Shown: positions 35,290 to 43,589 of the stretch, one piece after another | Position numbering within the stretch: the stretch's first letter is position 1 | How the letters are laid out: the number at the start of each line of letters is the position of its first letter | NCBI RefSeq assembly: GCF_030250645.1 | Contig: NZ_JASSVS010000006.1 | Coordinates: 1 to 64,000, forward strand | Source: Marinobacter azerbaijanicus | Lineage (GTDB): Bacteria > Pseudomonadota > Gammaproteobacteria > Pseudomonadales > Oleiphilaceae | Direction: 5' to 3' | DNA length: 64,000 nt | Translations under genes and position numbers: made by a program | The notes under the pieces: model-generated | The model's input: the letters and a program-made list of their open reading frames with translations, nothing else | What the model was told of the DNA's origin: nothing | Database searches by the model: none

Positions 35290-35344
35290 CAGGGTCAGAC
35301 CCCCGAACATTTTGCCAGCTGAAATGCATTGGGGTCTGACCCCA
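35290..35344. repeat. REP-A copy 7
   Basis: Left arm GGGTCAGACCCCC, spacer CATTTTGCCAGCTGAAATG, right arm GGGGTCTGACCCC. It touches copy B of the 73-bp direct repeat. The 100 bp between it and brnT (35190-35289) shows no gene; it should hold the brnTA promoter. Confidence 0.92.
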
Positions 35345-35345
35345 A

Positions 35346-35418
35346 GCTTCCTGCGTCAGATCAATAACTTTTAAGCTATGATGGGCGATAGTGACGAAAC
35401 ACATCAAAATTATTGCAA
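35346..35418. repeat. 73-bp direct repeat, copy B (MBL side)
   Basis: Same sequence as 34484-34556 with about four substitutions. It forms the leader of the MBL gene and contains TATGAT, a possible -10 box, where copy A has TATTAT. Confidence 0.93.
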
Positions 35419-35428
35419 GGATGACTTC

Positions 35429-36790
35429 ATGAAGCTGAAATTCCTTGGCGGTGCAGGCACGGTAACCGGTTCACGCTATCTGCTGTCGGATGACAAACAC
35501 CGGATGCTGGTGGACTGTGGCATGTACCAGGGCGTCAAGAACCTGCGCAAACGCAACTGGGCGCGCTTTCCGGTTGAGCCGTCATCCATCAATGCGGTCG
35601 TTCTGACCCATGCCCATATCGACCACAGCGGCTACTTGCCAGCGCTGGTGAAAAACGGCTTTAAAGGAAAGGTTTACTGCACAAAAGCCACCCACGAGTT
35701 GTGCAAGGTATTGCTGCCGGATGCCGGCTACCTGCAGGAAGAGGATGCCAAATACGCCTTCCGCAAAGGGTTCTCAAAGCACGACAAGCCGGAACCCCTG
35801 TTTACGGTCAAGGATGCCGAAGAGGCACTGAAGCACTTCGAGTCGCTGCACTATCACGAACGCTTTGAACCGGTTAAGGGAATGGAAGTGACCTTCACCC
35901 CAGCCGGGCACATACTGGGATCGTCCTGCGTGCACGTCCATCATCGGGGGAGCGACCGCACCGTCGTATTCAGTGGCGATGTAGGCCGGCAGAATGACGT
36001 CATCATGCGGCCACCGGAGCCCATCAACAAAGCCGATGTACTGGTGTGCGAGTCCACCTATGGCGATCGGCTCCACGCTGAAAGCGACCCGGAATCCGAA
36101 CTGGCGAAAATCATCACCAAAACCGCAGGACGCGGCGGCATTGTGCTTCTGCCCTCCTTTGCTGTGGGCCGCGCACAGATGCTGTTGTACCTGATTCACA
36201 AGATCATGGGCGAAGGCCGGATACCGAAAATGCCGGTTTATCTGAACAGCCCCATGGCGATAAGAGCCACCGAGATCTTTTCCCGGCATCACAAGGAACA
36301 CAAGCTGAGCGCCGGCCAGTGCGGGATGATCGACGAGAACACCGAATTTGTCCGCACAGTGGATGAGTCTATCGAGCTCAATGCCGTACGCTACCCCTGC
36401 ATTATCATCTCTGCCAGCGGCATGGCCAGTGGCGGCCGGGTGTTACACCATCTGAAGACGCTGCTGCCCAATCCACGGAACAGTATCGTGTTTGCGGGGT
36501 TCCAGGCGCCGGGCACACGCGGGGACGCGCTGGTTAACGGTGCTGAATCGGTGAAGATTCATGGCGAGCACTGGCCGGTGAAGGCGGAGGTGCATAATCT
36601 GGATTCTCTGTCTGCCCATGGGGATTATAATGAGATTTTGCAGTGGCTTGAGGCTGGCACGTTGAAGCCTGAGAAGGTTTACATCACTCATGGTGAGATG
36701 GTTGCCAGTGATGTTATGCGCAAGCGAGTGAGAGATAGGTTTGGGTGGGATGTTGAGGTGGCGGAGTTGTTTGATGAGGTGGATATCTGA
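35429..36790 (+). CDS. MBL-fold beta-CASP RNA-processing hydrolase
   Basis: 453 residues from ATG 35429 (AAGGA 7 nt upstream; an ATG at 35378 lies in the duplicated leader). Metallo-beta-lactamase motif THAHIDHSGYLP at 60-71 binds two zinc ions; the beta-CASP domain follows (VLVCESTYGDRLH, PSFAVGRAQMLLYLI, IISASGMASGGRVLHHL) and the C-terminal RMMBL segment has LDSLSAHGDYNEIL and YITHGE. Bacterial relatives of CPSF-73 act as RNA endo- or exonucleases. Ordinary housekeeping-type gene. Confidence 0.92.
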   Translation: MKLKFLGGAGTVTGSRYLLSDDKHRMLVDCGMYQGVKNLRKRNWARFPVEPSSINAVVLTHAHIDHSGYLPALVKNGFKGKVYCTKATHELCKVLLPDAGYLQEEDAKYAFRKGFSKHDKPEPLFTVKDAEEALKHFESLHYHERFEPVKGMEVTFTPAGHILGSSCVHVHHRGSDRTVVFSGDVGRQNDVIMRPPEPINKADVLVCESTYGDRLHAESDPESELAKIITKTAGRGGIVLLPSFAVGRAQMLLYLIHKIMGEGRIPKMPVYLNSPMAIRATEIFSRHHKEHKLSAGQCGMIDENTEFVRTVDESIELNAVRYPCIIISASGMASGGRVLHHLKTLLPNPRNSIVFAGFQAPGTRGDALVNGAESVKIHGEHWPVKAEVHNLDSLSAHGDYNEILQWLEAGTLKPEKVYITHGEMVASDVMRKRVRDRFGWDVEVAELFDEVDI

Positions 36791-36862
36791 TAGGGCCAAA
36801 ACATACGATGATTGTTTGAAGCCCCAGATATCTGAATTATCAGATTGGAGCAACGAATAGTG

Positions 36863-37744
36863 TTATCGCCTCTCGGCCTGTCCTCCAAGCCTTACTCTAA
36901 TTCGTTCAACATCGTGTACAACTTTTAGAACAATTGCTACTAGAAAAGCCCGGAGCCTCAAACCCAAAGAGAAGCGGGATGCCTGAAAAATCTTCCCGAT
37001 TTTCCCGTAAATATCTTTTTCTGGCTCCAGCAAGTCTTTAGGAACAAGCTTATGTTCAGCCAGTATTGTCGATAGCCTCGCACGGCCCCCGGCTACCCGA
37101 CGTGTCTGAACAAGAGCTTGTGAGAACCGGCGCCTGGGGTTCGTTCGGACAGTCAGCTCGGGATCATATTCGACTTCAAAACCTTTCTGAAAAGCACGCC
37201 AACACCATTCTCTATCCCCTCCAGAAAGCAATCTTTCATTAAACGGCCCTGTTTCGAGAAAGGCTGCCCTGCGGACTAACAAATTGGCTGTCGCAGAAAA
37301 GCGACGAAATAGAATATTTTCCTTCTGTCCAAAACCTACAATCGCCTGATAGGCCTCGATACCAGAGGGCCTTTCAGACACAATAAAATCAACCTCGCCA
37401 CCAACGACATCTGGAGCCTCCTGCTGCGAAACCAAATATAGGCACTGTTCAAGCCAGTGAGTATCAGGAACACAGTCCGCATCAAGAAAAATCAGGTAAC
37501 GCCCTCTTGCGGCATCTGCACCAGTATTCCTCGCAGCATAAGAACCAGGGGTCAGGCAATTGACTACTTTTATCTCAAGTGAGGGTAGATTTGGAAGCTC
37601 AATTTTCGTTCCGGGGTCGTTATTGACGACAACGATCTCTAAAGAGTCACAATTGCTCGACGCTTGAGAGATAATCGCGTCAAGGCAGATGTTAAGGTTG
37701 CTCTGATCACGGAAGACTGGAACGATTATCGACAAATCATGCAC
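36863..37744 (-). CDS. glycosyltransferase family 2
   Basis: 293 residues. SIIVPVFRDQSNLNICLDAI at the start and FLDADCVPD near 90-98 are GT-A signatures. The last gene of the pilA-linked operon, converging with the MBL gene 72 bp away. Its close spacing (17 bp) to the next GT2 upstream supports co-transcription. Sugar unknown. Confidence 0.82.
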   Translation of the reverse strand: MHDLSIIVPVFRDQSNLNICLDAIISQASSNCDSLEIVVVNNDPGTKIELPNLPSLEIKVVNCLTPGSYAARNTGADAARGRYLIFLDADCVPDTHWLEQCLYLVSQQEAPDVVGGEVDFIVSERPSGIEAYQAIVGFGQKENILFRRFSATANLLVRRAAFLETGPFNERLLSGGDREWCWRAFQKGFEVEYDPELTVRTNPRRRFSQALVQTRRVAGGRARLSTILAEHKLVPKDLLEPEKDIYGKIGKIFQASRFSLGLRLRAFLVAIVLKVVHDVERIRVRLGGQAERR

Positions 37745-37761
37745 TTAGCCGGACTCCCGGG

Positions 37762-38718
37762 TTAACGTGAAGAATCTCGGGTTCCCCGCGCAAAACAAAG
37801 CGCGAAAAGCAACTTGGCAGTATATTTTCTAAAAACATAAGGAAAAAGCTTGCTATTATAAAAATCAGCCGGGAGTTTTAATAAAGGCTCATATAAACAA
37901 AGCATGATGGCAAGACCCGCAACAAAGACACGCCCATGTTGGCGAAAATCGAAATACCAATAGTCTGATTGACGATAACTGGTAGGGAACCTCTCAGCGT
38001 AGACACCAGCTGAATATTTCCCTCCAATGTACATCTTCCTGCAAATTGCATCTGGGCCGATCTCTGGCTCATGCCGAACCACTAACGACTTGCACAGAAC
38101 CGGCTCCAATCCCTCGTTGGCAACTAAACGATTAAATAGGTCCCGGTCTTCAAAGCCATAATATCTGTAACCTTCAAAAAAACCGCCGCAATTCTCAAAA
38201 TGATATCGCCGAACCATGAATATCTGGGAAGACATATTCGCGCCATCATGCCGGGCTCCAGCTTCACGTGAACGATAAACATCGTTCACGTACCGACTCC
38301 AAAAAGTCTGCTCTATGCATTCTACCCTTCCGAAAACAAACTGACGGCCTCTTCTGACTGCGTCCCGTAGTATCCGCACCCAATCCTCACAAGGCTTGCA
38401 GTCTACATCCACAAAACATATAAAAGGTGCTGAACCAGCAAACGCTCCGGCATTCCGCGCAACGGCCCGGCCGCCATTTTCGGAAAGCGTAATAGCAATG
38501 ACACGCTGATGCCTTGTAAGCGCCTCTACTGCACCAGCGAAGTCGTCCTCAGACCCATCATCAACAACGAAAATGCGCAGGTCAGGATTCTTTTCCGCTA
38601 ACTCAAAGAGCTCCTGTTCTCGGGCCTTCAATAACGCGGCACCGTTATAGACAGGTATAACCAAGTCGATTAACGAACCTTCGCTAGCTTCTTTTGTAGT
38701 GTAGTAATTGGAGTCCAT
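37762..38718 (-). CDS. glycosyltransferase family 2
   Basis: 318 residues. LVIPVYNGAALLKAREQEL at about 19-37, VDDGSEDDF, and FVDVDCKPCEDWV as the metal site. The C-terminal domain with GFEDRDLFNRL resembles GT2 enzymes with a galactosyltransferase-type acceptor site (GxEDxDL). Start overlaps the GT4 stop by one base (TGATG). Confidence 0.82.
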   Translation of the reverse strand: MDSNYYTTKEASEGSLIDLVIPVYNGAALLKAREQELFELAEKNPDLRIFVVDDGSEDDFAGAVEALTRHQRVIAITLSENGGRAVARNAGAFAGSAPFICFVDVDCKPCEDWVRILRDAVRRGRQFVFGRVECIEQTFWSRYVNDVYRSREAGARHDGANMSSQIFMVRRYHFENCGGFFEGYRYYGFEDRDLFNRLVANEGLEPVLCKSLVVRHEPEIGPDAICRKMYIGGKYSAGVYAERFPTSYRQSDYWYFDFRQHGRVFVAGLAIMLCLYEPLLKLPADFYNSKLFPYVFRKYTAKLLFALCFARGTRDSSR

Positions 38719-39938
38719 CAGCTGACCTGAATGTCTTTAAGAATAGTTGCATAGGTGTCAGCAATTGATTCCCAGTCGAAACGATTAACTAGCCGGGATC
38801 GTTCAAAACATCGCAGCTCTGCGCCTCTTTCAAGCTGAAAATTAATGGCAGCGGCTAGAGCGTCTATATTCCGCTGCGGAACGATACTTACGACGCTGAC
38901 ATCGTCCAAACTATCTTTCGTAGCCGGCATTTCAGTAACAACCAATTTGCACCCGCAGCCCAGGGCCTCGACCAATACCAACCCAAACCCTTCTTGGTCG
39001 CCCCCCTCTGCCTCAACAAAAGGGGCCACAAAAATATTGGCTCGTTGGTACATTTTTGGCAGGTTTTCATGACTCACTGCGCCACTAAATTCTATATGAT
39101 TGCTGAGACCAAGTTCAGCCACACGATTGCGGAGCGCCTCCTCCTCTGGCCCATACCCGACAATTCGAAGAAGGGCTTTCGGGAACGAAGCACCAACAGT
39201 TACCATGGCCTCCACGAGATACTTAACGCCCTTCTTCTCAACTAATCTGCCGACAAATAAGATTTCAAATTTTTTCTTTGGGTCATTCGAGGGAATAAAT
39301 ACATTGGTCAAATCTACTCCCATCGGCACAACTTGCACTCGTCTTCCGTTGGCCCCTAGATCACGAACTTTTCCTATCATCGTTTGACTAACGACCGTAA
39401 CGAAACTTGCGTTTCTAACCACCAGGCTCTTTAGCATTTGAAACAGGCGGCCGTTCAAGGCGAAAAGATCAGCACCATGAGACGTAAGCAGAAAGGGGGC
39501 TTTAGATCTCGTCAGGACCTTGGCCAAATAGATACAGAAACCTTGAGGAACAATCCAGTGCGCATGTATGACATCGGGCTTATAACGAATCAGTTGCACG
39601 AGCGTATAGACAATCTGCATTATTCCAAAAAATGGAAGTAATACAGCTTTGAAGGGATTTTTTTTCAGGTTTTGCAGCATTCCGCCATGATTTACAAGTG
39701 TTTCCATAAAGGATGGGGCATAGCGAAAGCGGACAACCTCCACGCCATCCAGATCTTCCCGCACTGCTGCCCATCTGGCGTGGGGACACAACACGCGAAC
39801 CGTGAAGTGGGGAGTCAATCGCTTGGAAAGTTCGTGGACGAAACCAGGCTCATAATCACCTGCCCAACGGGGGTAGGTTGAAGCTAAAACCAAGAGGCGA
39901 GGCTTTTTATCTCTAGTTTGATGCGCTCCGCTAGCCAC
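38718..39938 (-). CDS. glycosyltransferase family 4
   Basis: 406 residues, GT-B. LLVLASTYPRWAGDYEPGFV at the N-terminus, HAHWIVPQGF near 145, FVGRLVEKKGVKYLVEA near 230 and EGFGLVLVEALGCGCKLV (E-x7-E) near 320. Close to the family of lipid-carrier mannosyl/galactosyltransferases. Part of the second glycan cluster; 3 bp from the polyprenyl-phosphate GT2. Confidence 0.87.
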   Translation of the reverse strand: MASGAHQTRDKKPRLLVLASTYPRWAGDYEPGFVHELSKRLTPHFTVRVLCPHARWAAVREDLDGVEVVRFRYAPSFMETLVNHGGMLQNLKKNPFKAVLLPFFGIMQIVYTLVQLIRYKPDVIHAHWIVPQGFCIYLAKVLTRSKAPFLLTSHGADLFALNGRLFQMLKSLVVRNASFVTVVSQTMIGKVRDLGANGRRVQVVPMGVDLTNVFIPSNDPKKKFEILFVGRLVEKKGVKYLVEAMVTVGASFPKALLRIVGYGPEEEALRNRVAELGLSNHIEFSGAVSHENLPKMYQRANIFVAPFVEAEGGDQEGFGLVLVEALGCGCKLVVTEMPATKDSLDDVSVVSIVPQRNIDALAAAINFQLERGAELRCFERSRLVNRFDWESIADTYATILKDIQVS

Positions 39939-39941
39939 TTA

Positions 39942-40799
39942 TCAATCACTATCCTTATACATTAAAGTGGTAATCTGCTCCGAAACCAGCCCCACCATAA
40001 ATACTATCAAGGAGGTCGTGAGCATCAGTGCACTCATGTTGGTAAACCTACCCATAGTGAGGTAAGTAAACCCATAGTAAGAAAGTCCGCAGATAAAGAG
40101 AAAAAAAGAAATCGGCACAAACAATTTCAATGGTGAGTAAAGCGTACCAATTTTAAAAATTATTAAAAGAAATCGAATGCCATCTCGAATGGGTTTTATA
40201 TGACTTTTACCAATTCGCTTAGGAGCATCGATGGGTAGATACCCAACTGCATAACCTGCTCTGAAGAATGCCATTGTTGAAGTTGTAGGATAAGAGAAGC
40301 CGTTGGGCAACAAATTCAGAAACTGTAAAAACTTTTCTCTTCGAACGGCTCTAAAGCCTGATGTGAGATCCTGCACCTTTTGTCCTGTCATATAACTGGC
40401 AAGAAGGTTATAAAAACTGTTTGCCAAGCCTCTCCCGAAGCTGGCTTGTCCGTCACTGGCTCTGGCACCGACTACCATGTCATATCCGTCACTTAATTGA
40501 GACAAAAGCCGCGGAATGTCTTTCGGTTGATGCTGACCATCAGCGTCCATAAAAATAAGAACCTCACCGGAGGCAATTCGCGCACCGGTTTTAACTGCAG
40601 CACCGTTACCCTTGGAATAGGGGTGCCAGATAACATCCGCACCCTGCTCCTTTGCAATTGATCCCGTACCATCTGAAGAGCCATCATCAATTACGAGCAC
40701 TTCGTTCGCCCAACCACCCTCCAGAATCTGCCTGACAAGCCTGCCTATGCTTCGTGCCTCATTTTTCGCCGGAATTACTATCGATACGCTAGATTCCAC
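39942..40799 (-). CDS. polyprenyl-phosphate glycosyltransferase (DPM1/GT2) with two C-terminal membrane helices
   Basis: 285 residues. SIVIPAKNEARSIGRLV, VIDDGSSDGT, FMDADGQHQP and DLTSGFRAVRR are typical of enzymes that make undecaprenyl- or dolichyl-phosphate sugars. The C-terminus has two hydrophobic helices (FVPISFFLFICGLSYYGF; MLTTSLIVFMVGLVSEQI). It would provide the lipid-phosphate sugar donor used by a GT-C enzyme such as that encoded next to it. Confidence 0.88.
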   Translation of the reverse strand: MESSVSIVIPAKNEARSIGRLVRQILEGGWANEVLVIDDGSSDGTGSIAKEQGADVIWHPYSKGNGAAVKTGARIASGEVLIFMDADGQHQPKDIPRLLSQLSDGYDMVVGARASDGQASFGRGLANSFYNLLASYMTGQKVQDLTSGFRAVRREKFLQFLNLLPNGFSYPTTSTMAFFRAGYAVGYLPIDAPKRIGKSHIKPIRDGIRFLLIIFKIGTLYSPLKLFVPISFFLFICGLSYYGFTYLTMGRFTNMSALMLTTSLIVFMVGLVSEQITTLMYKDSD

Positions 40800-40878
40800 A
40801 CTAGTTTCCTATATAGGTGTTAAACTCTCAAACTGCTTCGTCTAAAAAATGTTACCTATATTAACATTCAAAGCTATG

Positions 40879-42756
40879 CTATCTAACTGACTGTAAATAA
40901 CCTTTCGCCTGTGAGTAAACAGCTTCCCAACTATCTACGCCACTTTCATCAACCGCTGCATCCAGCTTTTTAATCATGACCTCTGCCCTGTCATATTGTT
41001 CATGGCTAAGCAATAGTTCAAACAGTAGAATAGAAGACCGAACATCTAACCGTTCCGCTCTCCACGCTAACATCAAATGTTCAATCCCCCTCAGCCTTTC
41101 GTTGCCAGCTAGCATTAGCTCTCCCATACGCTTATGGGTGCTTGCGGGAACCATTGGATTGCCAAGAAATGACCTAGAGAGTGCAACCAGTGCTGACGGC
41201 TCGAACGTTGCGCAACGACCAGACTCGAATGCTACTGTCAATGATGAAAGCCCTTGATTGAAATATTGAGATGACCCTACACTAAATTTTCTGTTGAAAA
41301 AAGAAACATCTTTCTCAGTTATGGGGAATCGATTAACACAAGTTGCGTATAGTTTTTGGACTTCCACTGCGGCATAAAGGGAAGGACTGAGCTCTTGTAT
41401 TCTTGCCAAATTTCTTAATGAGGATTCATAGAATCCAGCTTCCGCCTGAAAAATCGCAAACGCAGCGATCGATCTGGGCGAGTCCGGGTGGTTCAATTCA
41501 CTAAGAGCAATCCCGACATCCGGACTATTCCAGATAATATTTCGTTCCACGGAAATAAATGCTGTAATCGCCAAGAACCCTATAAAGAAAAATGCCACTA
41601 ATGGCTCTGAATTTATTTTTTTGGATATAAAATAGCCTGAGGCGACCAATGCGATAACTACCCCAACGCTAGGGAGATAGTTTCGATGCTCAAAATAGAG
41701 CTCAAGTGGAAGTATGCTGGACTCCAATGCATGAGCAATAAAAAAGAACAAAATCCCGAAGGCTACTATAGAGCGTCTTAATAGCACGCCATATATGGAT
41801 ATCGCTAATATTATTACCACTGCCAAAACAGCATATAAAGTTTGAATAGGCTCAAATAAACTTTCTGACACCGCAATGTCATCATGAAAATATCCAAACC
41901 TCGAATTAGAAGGAAAAACTATCTCCTGAAGATACGAAAACAGGATACGTGATTGAGTCAACAGACTTTGATAAGGCAACCGATCCCTGTAATCCGCATT
42001 AATGTAACTAACAATCTGCGTCCAGAAGATCGCTAGAAAAATTACCGATATAAAGGCTCCCGCTGTCCAGGCTACTCGTATTCTTCGACCGCTGACACTG
42101 GGGTCGTTGCGAAAAAAGGTAATTTCAATTAAAAACATCAGTGGCAAAAGAAGAATCGCGTTTTCTTTTGAAAACAGCCCCAACGGAAGACATACAAGAA
42201 GAGCAGTTAAGATAAGAACAATCCCTGCACGACTCCTTCCCTTATGGAGCAGTAAGGTTCGTCCAGCCCCATACAGAGTAAGCCCTAATAAAACAAATAT
42301 AGTACTGAGCTGCGCCATGCGTTGTACTGGATACATTACAGTTGATACATGGATCGGAAGGATAAGCCAAAAAACAGTAGTACACAGGGCGAGCAGTAAA
42401 GAGTATTTTTTTGAAACCGAAAACCATGAAAACAATAGAAAAGAGAGCCACCCCACTAACATCGAATTGATCAAATGGATTACAGCATTTGTAATTTTAA
42501 ACTGTTTATACGAGAAGTCGAAAAGGAATACGTCCAATCCTATGGAAGCCATTGATACGGGCCGCCCAAGCAAACCAGACTGATTATTTGTCACTAGATA
42601 AGCAAACTGAGACGGGTCTTCGTCAAGTGAACGCAAAGGAGCTAGATTCACTTCATCGTCTAGATACGATGTTTCGGAGGGATAAATAAATAAGCTTGAC
42701 GCAAAGCAAGCTGCCAGAAAAACCAGACTAGCTACGAAAATCCTGAATTTTGTCAT
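40879..42756 (-). CDS. GT-C membrane glycosyltransferase with TPR-like tail, candidate pilin glycosyltransferase (TfpW/TMTC-like)
   Basis: 625 residues. About ten membrane helices in the first 410 residues, an acidic first periplasmic loop with LDDEV (GT-C type catalytic Asp), FKITNAVIHLINSMLVG and GLFSKENAILLLPLMF, patterns seen in TMTC/PMT-like O-glycosyltransferases. The C-terminal 200 residues are helical repeats. It lies directly downstream of pilA, where Pseudomonas strains place the pilin glycosyltransferases TfpO or TfpW. Function as pilin glycosylator is inferred from this position and the lipid-phosphate GT2 next door. AT-rich compared with pilB. Confidence 0.7.
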   Translation of the reverse strand: MTKFRIFVASLVFLAACFASSLFIYPSETSYLDDEVNLAPLRSLDEDPSQFAYLVTNNQSGLLGRPVSMASIGLDVFLFDFSYKQFKITNAVIHLINSMLVGWLSFLLFSWFSVSKKYSLLLALCTTVFWLILPIHVSTVMYPVQRMAQLSTIFVLLGLTLYGAGRTLLLHKGRSRAGIVLILTALLVCLPLGLFSKENAILLLPLMFLIEITFFRNDPSVSGRRIRVAWTAGAFISVIFLAIFWTQIVSYINADYRDRLPYQSLLTQSRILFSYLQEIVFPSNSRFGYFHDDIAVSESLFEPIQTLYAVLAVVIILAISIYGVLLRRSIVAFGILFFFIAHALESSILPLELYFEHRNYLPSVGVVIALVASGYFISKKINSEPLVAFFFIGFLAITAFISVERNIIWNSPDVGIALSELNHPDSPRSIAAFAIFQAEAGFYESSLRNLARIQELSPSLYAAVEVQKLYATCVNRFPITEKDVSFFNRKFSVGSSQYFNQGLSSLTVAFESGRCATFEPSALVALSRSFLGNPMVPASTHKRMGELMLAGNERLRGIEHLMLAWRAERLDVRSSILLFELLLSHEQYDRAEVMIKKLDAAVDESGVDSWEAVYSQAKGYLQSVR

Positions 42757-42766
42757 AGTCGGAAAT

Positions 42767-42794
42767 AAGAGAAGCCTCTGCTGAGGCTTCTCTT
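42767..42794 (-). terminator. hairpin between pilA and the GT-C gene (attenuator-like)
   Basis: AAGAGAAGCCTC and GAGGCTTCTCTT form a perfect 12-bp stem with a 4-base loop, followed on the minus strand by TTATTT, a weak U-tract. It could end most pilA transcripts and let a minority continue into the glycosyltransferase genes. The GT-C ATG is only 10 bp further, with no clear Shine-Dalgarno between. Confidence 0.78.
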
Positions 42795-42810
42795 AGATCA
42801 ACCTGCGCTA

Positions 42811-43281
42811 TTAGCGGCAGTTTGAGGGCAAGTACTTGGTAGCAATCGCGTTACTGCCAGTTGGTGTAGTATAGGTACCACCAGTACCGGCAGCACACTT
42901 CCACTGTACAGCGCCCGCTGTGTTCTGCGTCGGATAAAACGAAACGCTGTCCGCAGTGCCCGTCACATCGCCACCCAACGTGTCGTCAAAATTCACTTCC
43001 ACAACACCACTAGTAACTGTGATGCTATCTACGTAATCTGTTTCGTAGTCGGTAGCGCCGGCCAGGCCTGCATCATCATTGTCAGCAGGCAGAGACCCCT
43101 GGGAAGCATAGTACTCCGACACAGCAGTTTTGGCAGCAGAGGCTAACCCTAGCCCTTCTGTAACCTTAGCGCGAATGGTGTAGTCCTGATAAGCCGGAAT
43201 AGCAACCGCCGCCAGAATACCAATGATCGCTACAACGATCATCAGTTCGATCAAAGTAAAACCCTGTTGAGCTTTTTTCAT
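42811..43281 (-). CDS. pilA: type IV pilin major subunit PilA
   Basis: 156-residue prepilin. Leader MKKAQQG is cleaved before F8 (GFTLIEL), leaving Phe1 to be N-methylated and Glu5 (E12 here) for assembly. Long hydrophobic alpha-1, then [15 protein letters not shown]129 and C155 close the C-terminal disulfide loop, which holds a Thr/Ser-rich stretch ([12 protein letters not shown]) that could be O-glycosylated. GGAGA lies 7 nt before the ATG. Expressed from a sigma-54 promoter; processed by PilD and assembled by PilB/PilC, encoded divergently. Confidence 0.95.
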   Translation of the reverse strand: MKKAQQGFTLIELMIVVAIIGILAAVAIPAYQDYTIRAKVTEGLGLASAAKTAVSEYYASQGSLPADNDDAGLAGATDYETDYVDSITVTSGVVEVNFDDTLGGDVTGTADSVSFYPTQNTAGAVQWKCAAGTGGTYTTPTGSNAIATKYLPSNCR

Positions 43282-43338
43282 AATTTATCTCCAAAATTTC
43301 GTCAGTCACACTCCGATGGAGCAGCCTGTCCAGAAGCA

Positions 43339-43354
43339 TGCATCGTGCGTGCCA
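43339..43354 (-). promoter_or_regulatory. sigma-54 (-24/-12) promoter of pilA
   Basis: On the minus strand TGGCAC-GCACG-ATGCA matches the TGGCAC-N5-TTGCA consensus with one mismatch in the -12 box. Predicted start about 12 nt downstream gives a leader of about 45 nt to the pilA ATG. PilA in pseudomonads is driven by RpoN with PilS/PilR, so the call fits. The rest of the 308-bp gap between pilA and pilB (to 43589) must hold the PilR sites and the pilB promoter, which I cannot place. Confidence 0.75.
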
Positions 43355-43589
43355 AATGCAATATAATGTTAATTTCTGGTTTCATATCAAGAACCTAAGA
43401 AGCCGCATGTCTTCAAAACCTACGTAGCCGATTCAAGCCTGAAGTGCCTTTACTCGTCAGCCAGTGACGCTTTTGGTCACCTCTGCCATACAAAACACCG
43501 ACTTTCCAAACCCATCCCATCCATCTAAACTCTGGTTAATTCACACCTGACAAAATTTCAGCAACTTAGGCGGCATTCTTAAATCCTCT

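Noticed and set aside
22861..35344. The regularly recurring GGGGTCAGACCCC repeats might be a CRISPR array
   Set aside because: Copies are 0.7-7 kb apart with whole genes between them, there are no cas genes, and each unit is an inverted pair with a conserved spacer of its own.
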